A DNA stretch of 42,944 nt from CAYQDF01 sp964416175. Its GTDB lineage: Bacteria > Chloroflexota > Anaerolineae > Anaerolineales > UBA4823. A program made the position numbers and the translations under genes. The stretch covers positions 1-42,944 of the forward strand of contig CAYQDF010000015.1 of NCBI GenBank assembly GCA_964416175.1, read 5' to 3'. Shown one piece after another: positions 1-7,124 of this stretch. The notes under the pieces were generated by a model. That model worked only from the letters and a program-made list of their open reading frames with translations. It ran no database searches and was not told the origin of the DNA. The number at the start of each line of letters is the position of its first letter. Position 1 is the first letter of the stretch.

Positions 1-1056
1 CCATGCCTCCCTGGTTGTGGACTGTCAGCGGCTGTCCATAGGGTTCCATCGAATTGAACAGTTCCGCGAAGCTCTTGATCTGATCGGCTGTGTAAGTCTC
101 GTTGTATTCTTCAGCCAGGTTCCAGTACAGTCCATTGAAATGTCCAAAGCGGGCGATCATCTCACGGTAATAGAGGCTGCGGTTGAAACCAGTATATGCC
201 GAATCATCTTCAAATACCAGGTGCAGGACGATCCCCTTGTTTTGAATGTATTCGAACAATGCCTCCCATGCAGCCAGCCTGGCTAGGTCGAAACGCTCGG
301 GGTTGTTTTTCGCTTCTGCTGCAGTGGCTNNNNNNNNNNGTCTCCGTCGATGTTGTGCATCAGAAAGTACATCGAATTGACCCCCATGCTGGCAAGGTAG
401 TCGACGGCAGCTTCCTTAGTGGGGAAACCGCCGGTCTGGGACGGCGCGAGGAAATCCTCGGGTTCGTCGACGCCTCCTTTTAACCAGTAGAGACCGGTTG
501 AGAATTTCAAATAGTGCTCGCCGGTGCGCGATAGTTTTCCAACGCATGGAAAGTTCGGCAGTCCTTCTTCCGTGTACGGCTGGCAGCTTCCCGGGTCTCC
601 GGCGAGGAACGATCCCGTTTGTCCGTTCAAGATCGGGTTGGAGCTGCTGGATGAATACACCCACTCGCCGGCTTCATTCGGTGTGAACCGCACCCGCCAC
701 ACGTTCCCATCCATCCCTCCAGAACCGTCGCCATCGTAGAATGCCGGCGCAGTGAAGGTCTGGCCTTGAGGGCCGGTGAAGGTGACGTTGACGTCGATCA
801 AAAAGGGGTTTGGCGTGCCCATCCCGGTCGACTCGGGTCCGGTCAGATCGATTTCGATGAAGCCGTATAGCGTTACATCAGGGGTTGAATTGTCAGCAAA
901 TATTCTGTCCAGCGGCTGGAAATCCCCCGCCTGAACAAACCGGTATGTCACGAGAACAATTCCCGACGAAAGCAGCAGCATTCCAATGGTTCTGACAGCC
1001 TGAATCCATTGTGCGGCTCTCTTTAATTCCTGGTGAACGGCGCGGGCCTCATGCAT
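1..1056 (-). CDS. Secreted or membrane-anchored DUF5060/glycoside-hydrolase-like protein, 3' end outside window, interrupted by N gap
   Basis: An N-terminal hydrophobic segment (about residues 24-42 from the chosen ATG at 1054-1056) should act as signal or anchor. It is followed by a beta-sandwich region with features of DUF5060 (paired strands around NVWRVRFTPNEAGEWVY). A barrel start follows, with GLYWLKGGVDEPEDFLA and GVNSMYFLMHNIDGD. Beyond the 10-N run at 330-339 the minus strand continues in another frame with NNPERFDLARLAAWEALFEY, LHLVFEDD and GLYWNLAEEYNE, typical of the apiosidase/DUF4038-like TIM-barrel families found with DUF5060. The enzyme therefore probably acts on extracellular glycan. 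The ATG at 1056 was preferred because the longer reading from 1164 overlaps the upstream gene; a GTG at 1083 is also possible. The gene runs off the left edge, so its C-terminus and any anchor are unseen. Substrate cannot be told. Confidence 0.8.
330..339. other. Assembly gap of 10 N inside the DUF5060 gene
   Basis: Ten undetermined bases interrupt the gene after the residues HNIDGD. The reading frame on the two sides does not match across 10 bases, and the flanks share no clear overlap. The true gap is therefore of unknown size, and the run looks like a scaffolder's fixed-length placeholder. Confidence 0.9.
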
Positions 1057-1102
1057 CTTGTTAATCAATTCGATTCGTGACACATTCCCGGAATCTCTGC
1101 AA

Positions 1103-2119
1103 CTATGGAATCGGTTCCTTCGGGAGCTCCTCCGCTTCCCTGGCCTGGCGGATTTGTACCCCACGCAGGGCGAAGATCACCCCGCCGATCACCCCCTGCG
1201 TGAGCGTGAGGCCAAATGAAATCAAAGAGAGCGCAATGGCGTCGTTCGCTTCGACGCCCAGGCTGGTGAGCAGGAAGACGAAAACTCCCTCCCGGATCCC
1301 AATCCCGTTGATCGAGAACGGGATCAGCAGCACCACAAGCGCAACCGGGACGATCATGAAGAAATACAGCACAGACACGCCCAGATCCAGCGACAGGCCG
1401 ATGAAATAGTAGAACAGGATCACATTGACCTGGAGCAAAATTGAAGAACTCAGAGCATTTAACATCACGCCCGGCCTGTCCTTGAACAGGTGGAGCGAGC
1501 GGTACGCCTTGTCCAGCTGGTCCGCGATTGAGTTTAACCTCACAACTCTCAGGAAGCGGTCGTTTAATACCGCAAGCCATTTTATATAAATCAGCAGCAT
1601 CCCAAACGCGCTCATGACGAACACGATGACCACAGGCAGGGCATAGAAGCTGACTTCTTCCCCCCTCAGGTATCCAGCAGCCAGGGCGAGGAAAGCCAGC
1701 AGGGTCAGGGCGAAGACCCCGATCAGCCGGTCGGCGAACACGGAGATCGCCGATTTTAGCGATTCCTTGCTCTGGGCAGCGGTGTCGTACGCCCGGATGA
1801 CATCCCCCCCGACCGTCGTGGGCAAGAAGCTGTTGAAGAACTGTCCGACGAATACCGAGGCAATGAGGGTCCTGAGGGGGATGTCGACCGCCTGGGCCTT
1901 CAACAATCCCTGCCACCGGTATGCCGTGATCACCTTTCCAATATAAAGCATTATGAACGCCAGAACCAGCCAGAGGAGCCTGGCAGATACCAGGGTCGCA
2001 TATACCCGCGACAGTTCGGTCCGGGAGAGCAGGAACCCCAGAAGGGACAGGCTCACAAGAGCCTTGATGATGAAAAGGATCGTATTCTTGATTTTTTTTC
2101 GATCTGGTTGCCAGCTCAT
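1103..2119 (-). CDS. Lysylphosphatidylglycerol synthase TM-region / YbhN-AglD-type integral membrane protein (possible lipid-linked substrate flippase)
   Basis: The 338-residue protein is almost entirely membrane-spanning, with about eight hydrophobic segments. It carries the family signature around residues 90-112 (GQFFNSFLPTTVGGDVIRAY), typical of the PF03706 (LPG_synthase_TM, UPF0104) family. Members occur as the flippase half of MprF and as stand-alone proteins in glycan loci such as archaeal AglD. The C-terminal region holds the second conserved stretch NGIGIREGVFVFLL. The start is an ATG with an AAGG ribosome site a few bases upstream. Because no Wzx-type flippase is present in the window, this protein is a candidate for moving a lipid-linked intermediate, but that is inference. 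It could equally be an uncharacterised transporter. It lies 58 bases downstream of the Cys-less amidotransferase gene. Confidence 0.85.
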   Translation of the reverse strand: MSWQPDRKKIKNTILFIIKALVSLSLLGFLLSRTELSRVYATLVSARLLWLVLAFIMLYIGKVITAYRWQGLLKAQAVDIPLRTLIASVFVGQFFNSFLPTTVGGDVIRAYDTAAQSKESLKSAISVFADRLIGVFALTLLAFLALAAGYLRGEEVSFYALPVVIVFVMSAFGMLLIYIKWLAVLNDRFLRVVRLNSIADQLDKAYRSLHLFKDRPGVMLNALSSSILLQVNVILFYYFIGLSLDLGVSVLYFFMIVPVALVVLLIPFSINGIGIREGVFVFLLTSLGVEANDAIALSLISFGLTLTQGVIGGVIFALRGVQIRQAREAEELPKEPIP

Positions 2120-2176
2120 ATTCGCCTTATTTCAACGTCAATTTGGGCTGGCGTTCCTTTTCGTCCCATATTCACG

Positions 2177-4045
2177 TTATGTCAAATTCGCTTCCAGCCA
2201 GAGCTCCAGGACCGCCAGCGTCCAGATGCGGTGCGAGTTGTTGCGCCTGTGGCTCTGGTGATCGTCCCAGAGTCGAGTGAGGTATTCGGGCTCGAATATA
2301 CCACGATCTGCCAGCCTGCCGCTGAAAAGAATGTCACGAACGTAATCCCTGACCTCCGGTTCTGTTCGCAGCCAGTTCTTGAAGGGGATCGAGTGCCCCA
2401 GCTTGTCTTTTCGGTTCAGGATCTGGTCGGGGATGATCCCGGACAGGATTTTCCGCTCGATGTACTTGGCGTCCGAAAACCCCCGGATCTTCAACTTCGA
2501 GGGGATCGCCGCGGTACGTTCCACAAGCCGATAGTCCAGGAGAGGAAACATGGGTTTCAATCCGAACTGGCGCAGCACGCTCATCCTTCGCAGGTGGAAA
2601 TTGACCTCGGTGTGAAAATCCACAAAAAGAGATCGTTTAAGAGGGTCGGCGCTGCCAGCTTCCGCGTACAGACGAATGACATCGGAAGCCAGGGCGGAGT
2701 ACCCGCGCCCGTCGAGCATCTTTTCCGGGCTCAGTAACTGGTTGAGCTCGTCAAGGCCGTAGTAGATCCGCCAGCGGTATGTGTGCAGCTCCCGTGGGTA
2801 GTTGTAACTCTCCGAGAACCTTTTGAGCTTGACGGGGGCATTGAGCTTCTTATCGGAATCTGGCAGATGCCGGAGGCTCATGGTGATCGGGGACACCACG
2901 AAGCGGGGAAGAATATCGATAAAATTCGCTACTCTGTCCGCGAGGTACACCGGGTGCCCGCCGAACAGCTCGTCCCCTCCGTGACCCGAGAAGACCCGAT
3001 CGACAAGGCCTTCGGCTTCTCTCCCCAGAAGATAAGTTGCTACGGTTATTCCCAAACTGCACAGGGGTTCATCCTGATTCTTGACGATCTTTTCGATGAA
3101 TCGCATGTCCCGAGGGTGGAAGACCACTTCGTGGTGGTCGAACCGGCAGGATTCGGCGACGATGCGCGCGTAACCCGATTCGTCGTAAGATTTTGCCAGG
3201 GTCCGGTACGAAAACGATCGGATCGGCGCTCCGCTGAGCTCCCGCATCAGGCAGGCGATCCCGCTTGAATCCAACCCGCCGCTCACGAAGACCCCCAGTC
3301 TTTCGTCGTTCCGCATCCGGATGGCGACAGCGTCTTTGATCAGGCCCCGCAGCGCATCCACAAGCGCTTCTTCGCTCTGCGTTTGGTCGCCATCGGCTGG
3401 GACCTGCCAGTAGGTTATCTCCTGGATGCCTCCCTCGCCTATGCGCAGCAGCGTACCCGGGCGCACTTTCCGGGTATGGCAGTAAAACGTATCCCATCCG
3501 GGATTGTACCCAAATACCAGGTAGCGCTCGACCGTTGTGAAGTTCAATTCACGCCTGACGCCTGGACACCTGATGATGGGATCCATCCTGGTGCTGAAAA
3601 CGATTTTTTCGGCGTCTTCGTAGAGATAGAGGGTCCGGATGCCCAGGTGATCGCGGCCCAGGATGATTCCTTCATCTTCAGAATCGTGGAGCGCAAATGC
3701 AAACTCGCCGTTGATCCGATGGAGCATCTCTGCTCCGTTCTTGCTGAAGTGTTCGTAAAACAGCTCTCTGTCGGGTGTGTCTGTCGAAACGTTTGCCCGG
3801 CCTCCGAGTTCTTCTAGAATTTCTTTCCGGTTGAAGACCTCGCCTTCCCAGGCCAACATCCTGCCAACCCCCTCAGGGAGGCCGGATACCGATGCGGTTT
3901 CTCCGTTCCCAAATTCCGCGAAGATCACAGCCCCTTTCTTTCGGACTCCAACGGTGGATGCCCCAATTTCATTTTGCAGCCAGTCAACAACCTGTTCTGA
4001 CCAGAGCGGATCACAATTCGGTTTCCGATAAGCGCCAAACAACAT
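2177..4045 (-). CDS. Asparagine-synthetase-like protein with a degenerate glutaminase domain (no N-terminal Cys)
   Basis: The 622-residue protein has the AsnB layout: an N-terminal class II glutaminase-like fold (residues 1-215) and a C-terminal ATP-pyrophosphatase synthetase domain with the PP-loop SGGLDSS at 255-261 and SGHGGDELFGG further on. The glutaminase half lacks its catalytic features. Met is followed by Leu, not Cys; the usual NGEIYN motif reads EGEVFN (67-72); the usual RLSIID loop is not recognisable; and the SDTE motif is altered to TDTPD. The start is secure, because GGGAGGG at 4053-4059 sits seven bases before the ATG. It probably uses free ammonia or makes another amide or adenylate product, rather than hydrolysing glutamine. 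A regular AsnB with all these residues lies at 9716-11646. Such genes are common in exopolysaccharide loci, where their substrate is mostly unknown. Confidence 0.9.
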   Translation of the reverse strand: MLFGAYRKPNCDPLWSEQVVDWLQNEIGASTVGVRKKGAVIFAEFGNGETASVSGLPEGVGRMLAWEGEVFNRKEILEELGGRANVSTDTPDRELFYEHFSKNGAEMLHRINGEFAFALHDSEDEGIILGRDHLGIRTLYLYEDAEKIVFSTRMDPIIRCPGVRRELNFTTVERYLVFGYNPGWDTFYCHTRKVRPGTLLRIGEGGIQEITYWQVPADGDQTQSEEALVDALRGLIKDAVAIRMRNDERLGVFVSGGLDSSGIACLMRELSGAPIRSFSYRTLAKSYDESGYARIVAESCRFDHHEVVFHPRDMRFIEKIVKNQDEPLCSLGITVATYLLGREAEGLVDRVFSGHGGDELFGGHPVYLADRVANFIDILPRFVVSPITMSLRHLPDSDKKLNAPVKLKRFSESYNYPRELHTYRWRIYYGLDELNQLLSPEKMLDGRGYSALASDVIRLYAEAGSADPLKRSLFVDFHTEVNFHLRRMSVLRQFGLKPMFPLLDYRLVERTAAIPSKLKIRGFSDAKYIERKILSGIIPDQILNRKDKLGHSIPFKNWLRTEPEVRDYVRDILFSGRLADRGIFEPEYLTRLWDDHQSHRRNNSHRIWTLAVLELWLEANLT

Positions 4046-4052
4046 GGCATTT

Positions 4053-4059
4053 CCCTCCC
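4053..4059 (-). promoter_or_regulatory. Strong Shine-Dalgarno (GGGAGGG) fixing the start of the Cys-less amidotransferase
   Basis: On the minus strand GGGAGGG ends seven bases before the ATG at 4043-4045. The spacing is close to ideal, which excludes a hidden upstream start that could supply the missing catalytic Cys. The out-of-frame ATG at 4050 is too close to the motif. Confidence 0.7.
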
Positions 4060-4101
4060 AGGACTATCTGAACAGACGCTCTATCCTGAACGGACCTCGT
4101 T

Positions 4102-4242
4102 ATGGCTTTCTCAAAGTCGTGGGCGATTGCCATTGCGAGGCGGTCTTTGCCGAAGCAATCCCCCTGTTCACAGAGGAGACTGCTTCGCAAAAGCCGCTCG
4201 CAGTGACATCTCGAGCAGAATTTCTGACTTTGGGAAAACCAT
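4102..4242. repeat. Palindromic interspersed repeat element (MITE/REP-like), 141 bp
   Basis: The ends 4102-4118 (ATGGCTTTCTCAAAGTC) and 4226-4242 are inverted copies matching at 15 of 17 positions. Inside them a second pair (4129-4163 against 4175-4206) is also inverted and carries the cores CATTGCGAGG / GAAGCAATC and GACTGCTTCG / CGCTCGCAGTGAC. This core resembles the CATTGCGAG...GAAGCAATC repeats scattered through many bacterial genomes, which is recognition from memory. The hexamer GGACCT lies outside both ends (4092-4097 and 4244-4249), a possible target duplication. The element fills the space between the acyltransferase and amidotransferase genes and could fold into a long hairpin in the transcript. 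Confidence 0.75.
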
Positions 4243-4309
4243 AGGACCTTGCTGGAACCTCTTCACCGACTCTCTGAAAAGAGGGATAATCCATCTTTCA
4301 CCGGTTTGT

Positions 4310-5092
4310 TCACGCAGAGCCGCCCTCGCGGGTCTTTTTTATCTCGGCAGGCACTCCGGCAGCGAGGCTGTAGGCGGGGACATCCCGGGTAACCACGGCT
4401 CCGGCAGCGACGATGCTCCGTGTTCCAATCCTGACCCCGTCCAGGACGATCACCCCGGCTCCGATCCAGGCGAGATCCTCTATGAAGATTCCCTTCGTTT
4501 CAATCCGCTGCGACGACGGCAGGACCTCTGGAGATGAGTAGTCATAACTCCCGCCTGAGAAGTGACTCCCCGAACCGATGTCGATGCTGTTGCCAATCAC
4601 GATTTTACCCTTGTTGGCCGCGATGATCTTCACCGAAGTGCCAATGTTCACGTGCGAGCCAATCTCGATATCTGCGTTCTTGCAGACGATCGAAGAGAAC
4701 CTGCCGATGGTCACCATGTCCCCCAGGGTGATCCCGTGGTTGTCTTCCCCTTTGCCATCCAGGAGGCAGTCGTCATCGATGATCACGTTGTCCCCTATGG
4801 ATATCTTGTGGGGCTGGCGGAGGACGAGATTCCTGCCAAAAACCACGTTTCGCCCCACGCGCCGAAACAGCGGTCTGTAAAAAGTATTCCGCAGAGCCAG
4901 ACCCAGAACGCCTGGAACCATACTGAAGAGCAGGATCGTCAGCTCGTAGCGTAGCAACGCGCCCCACCCGCGATCCCCAACCACCATTTCTTTGTACCGG
5001 GCTGGCGCGGATTTTCTTGGATTGAATACCTTGGCGTGCAAGCCGGGCCACTGCTCTGCGGAATGCATCGGATCGGTTTTTTGTGGATCCAC
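4310..5092 (-). CDS. Left-handed beta-helix (hexapeptide repeat) O-acyltransferase
   Basis: The 260-residue protein has an N-terminal region of about 75 residues with one hydrophobic segment. Hexapeptide-repeat rungs follow (IGDNVIIDDD, ITLGDMVTIG, IEIGSHVNIG, IVIGNSIDIGSG, IEDLAWIGAGVIVLDGV), and the tail AYSLAAGVPAEIKK is typical of the NodL/LacA/WbbJ class. These enzymes transfer acetyl or other acyl groups from acyl-CoA to sugar hydroxyls, so it probably decorates the glycan made by the neighbouring GTs. The start is a GTG at 5090-5092 with AGAGG eight bases upstream; an in-frame ATG at 5068 is an alternative. It is separated from the next downstream gene by the 4102-4242 repeat. Confidence 0.88.
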   Translation of the reverse strand: MDPQKTDPMHSAEQWPGLHAKVFNPRKSAPARYKEMVVGDRGWGALLRYELTILLFSMVPGVLGLALRNTFYRPLFRRVGRNVVFGRNLVLRQPHKISIGDNVIIDDDCLLDGKGEDNHGITLGDMVTIGRFSSIVCKNADIEIGSHVNIGTSVKIIAANKGKIVIGNSIDIGSGSHFSGGSYDYSSPEVLPSSQRIETKGIFIEDLAWIGAGVIVLDGVRIGTRSIVAAGAVVTRDVPAYSLAAGVPAEIKKTREGGSA

Positions 5093-5247
5093 GGGGGTTA
5101 CCTCTTGACGGGCAGAGATCTATCGACGCGAGCCAGACGCCCTTCGTACGGCCGGGGCGAACCCGACATCACGCAGGGAGCACCAGTTCACCGCAGATGA
5201 AAATCGACTGTCCCTCGGCGATTATCCGGCGGCAGGTGTCCCCAGGT

Positions 5248-6249
5248 TTATTTGGCAGAGCTGGGAGGCAGCTTCCCTTCCTGCTGAAGCCAGTGGTAAG
5301 TGCGTTCCAATCCCTCCTCCAGATCGACCTTTGGGTTAAATCCGAGTGCGGTCCTTGCCTTCTCGATGCTGAATGCGGTGTTCCCGGTATAGAATTTTAA
5401 GCTTCTCCGGGTAAAGGGAGCCTTCATCCCGGTTATCTTTGAGCCGGCTTCGAGCACCACACAGCCGGCCCAGACCAGCCCCAGCGGCAGCTTCAGGGTT
5501 GGGGCTTTGACGCCAACACATTTTGCGATATCCCTGGCGAGTTCTTCCAGCGTAACTGCCCGTGGCCCCGCGATGATGTAGACCTCCCCCGGAGGGCTGC
5601 TGTGCTTGGCTGCGATTTCGAACGCCTCCACAATGTCTGCGATGTAGATCGGGTGGCGAAGTTTCCGCCCATCGCCAACATAAAAAAACCGGCCCTTTGC
5701 GATTGTGCGGAACAGGCGCTCTGTGCGCGGATCACGCGGCCCATACACCCAGGCCGGGCGCAGGACGACCAGATCGTACCCAGCCTCGCGAGCAAAATCG
5801 ACAACCGCGCGTTCGCCAGCCAGCTTCGATTTCTCGTAAGCCACCTCCGGCAAGCATTCCGAGTCCTCGTCAGCCGGGGGATTCTCGATATCACCGTACA
5901 CCCCGACGCTGCTGCAGTGAACGAAGCGTTTCAGGCCTGCGGCCTGGCAGCGCTCAACGAAGGCCAGGGTGTTTTCCACGTTGACCGACCAGAAGTACGC
6001 GTCGCTCACATCCGTCTCGAGATGAGCGCTCGCGAGGTGGAAGCAGATGTCATGGTCGCCCAGCCCTGGCTCTGGCAGGTCCGGGTTGGCGAAATCCCCC
6101 TCGAGGATCTTCAAGCGGGGGCTGCCGGCTAAAGGCCTTAAGCGGTCGGTGTTGATGTCGAGGGCTGTCACCTCCCGCCCGCGTGCCAGCTGGTCGTCCA
6201 CCAGATGGCTGCCGATAAATCCCCCAGCTCCGGTGATCAACACTCGCAT
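5248..6249 (-). CDS. NAD-dependent epimerase/dehydratase (extended SDR, sugar nucleotide)
   Basis: The 333-residue protein opens with the Rossmann motif GAGGFIG (7-13). It keeps the SDR catalytic Ser at 113-114 (HCSSVGVYG) and the Tyr138-xxx-Lys142 pair (YEKSK). Length and order fit UDP-sugar 4-epimerases, dehydratases and the related 3-beta-HSD-like enzymes, so a nucleotide-sugar substrate is likely, but the exact reaction cannot be read from the sequence. The ATG has AGGA about eight bases upstream. It starts three bases after the methyltransferase stop, so the two are probably cotranscribed. A second, more typical UDP-glucose-epimerase-like member lies at 26900-27826. Confidence 0.88.
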   Translation of the reverse strand: MRVLITGAGGFIGSHLVDDQLARGREVTALDINTDRLRPLAGSPRLKILEGDFANPDLPEPGLGDHDICFHLASAHLETDVSDAYFWSVNVENTLAFVERCQAAGLKRFVHCSSVGVYGDIENPPADEDSECLPEVAYEKSKLAGERAVVDFAREAGYDLVVLRPAWVYGPRDPRTERLFRTIAKGRFFYVGDGRKLRHPIYIADIVEAFEIAAKHSSPPGEVYIIAGPRAVTLEELARDIAKCVGVKAPTLKLPLGLVWAGCVVLEAGSKITGMKAPFTRRSLKFYTGNTAFSIEKARTALGFNPKVDLEEGLERTYHWLQQEGKLPPSSAK

Positions 6250-6252
6250 CGG

Positions 6253-7095
6253 TCAGTCCTTCCTGGCTGCGACGATCACGGCGTAGCCGCGTGGCGATAA
6301 ATCCAATACATCCAGCCTGGAAATCAAATAAAAGATGGGATATAGCACTGAATAGAGTTTGAGCGTCTTCCCGACGGATTTCACCTGGTCAATGTTTTGG
6401 GGGGCTATCTGCCCTTTCTCCACCCTGGCTCCGCTGCGCTTCGAAAGGATCTTGACATATACGAAATTTATCAACAGCTCCAGCATCTCGGTGAAGAAGC
6501 GGGCGTAGCTCCCTCGAAGATACGGCGTCAGCCCAGCTGCTTTCAACTGTCTTTCCAGTTCAGGAACGTCATATCCCACGACAAAATGCCCGTAGACTTC
6601 CGGTCTCATCCCAATGAGATTCTTGATCCGCACAGCCAGCTTTTTTTCGTCGCCATTCGGAGTGGTCACGATCACCCGCCCGCCGGGTTTCACCACGCGC
6701 GCCAGCTCGTGGTTCAGGAGAGAGGGATCTCTTAGATGCTCATGCACGTCGATGGTGATCGCCGCGTCGAAAAAGCCGTCTTCGAAATTCAGCACAGGGT
6801 TCTCTTTGTCCATCTCCAGGACCGGATCGCCCGTTACCGACCCGATCTGCGCGATGCTGTCTTTTTCAGCATCGACCCAGCTCCATTCCCCGCCGTGGTG
6901 CTTGAAGTGCCAGTTCATCGCGCCGTTGTTATCGCCGCAGGTGACCAATAAACATTTAAGGCTTTCAGCCGCGCCTAGCACTCGCAGGAGCGCACGCAGC
7001 TTTTGCTGTTTCTTGAGCGAGCGGCGGAACATCTTCAGCTGCCAGGGCTCTGCAGCTGCTCTTTCTATCCTGTTTTGAACAGTCGACGACTCCAT
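6253..7095 (-). CDS. Class I SAM-dependent methyltransferase
   Basis: About 280 residues. The SAM-binding motif I is unusual (LLVTCGDNNGAM where GxGxG is expected), but the acidic end of strand 2 (WVDAEKD), the DVHEHL segment and the post-motif VVKPGGRVIVTTPNGDE are typical of the Methyltransf_11/25 group. The C-terminal third includes hydrophobic stretches that may contact the membrane. The start ATG at 7093-7095 has GGAG five bases upstream. A GTG at 7126-7128 would overlap the preceding stop as GTGA but adds 11 residues unlike the family. Methylation of a sugar or glycolipid is likely from context; the target is unknown. Confidence 0.82.
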   Translation of the reverse strand: MESSTVQNRIERAAAEPWQLKMFRRSLKKQQKLRALLRVLGAAESLKCLLVTCGDNNGAMNWHFKHHGGEWSWVDAEKDSIAQIGSVTGDPVLEMDKENPVLNFEDGFFDAAITIDVHEHLRDPSLLNHELARVVKPGGRVIVTTPNGDEKKLAVRIKNLIGMRPEVYGHFVVGYDVPELERQLKAAGLTPYLRGSYARFFTEMLELLINFVYVKILSKRSGARVEKGQIAPQNIDQVKSVGKTLKLYSVLYPIFYLISRLDVLDLSPRGYAVIVAARKD

Positions 7096-7124
7096 ATATT
7101 CTCCAGCTATCCCAACAAATTGCC

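Noticed and set aside
1065..1916. A 283-codon minus-strand frame within the flippase-like gene
   Set aside because: It is out of frame with the conserved LPG-synthase-TM protein and rich in Gly/Arg/Pro, as expected of a GC-rich alternative frame.
4046..4309. Possible small genes or a regulatory RNA in this spacer
   Set aside because: The only open frames follow the arms of the palindromic repeat and have no ribosome site. The structure is explained by the repeat itself.
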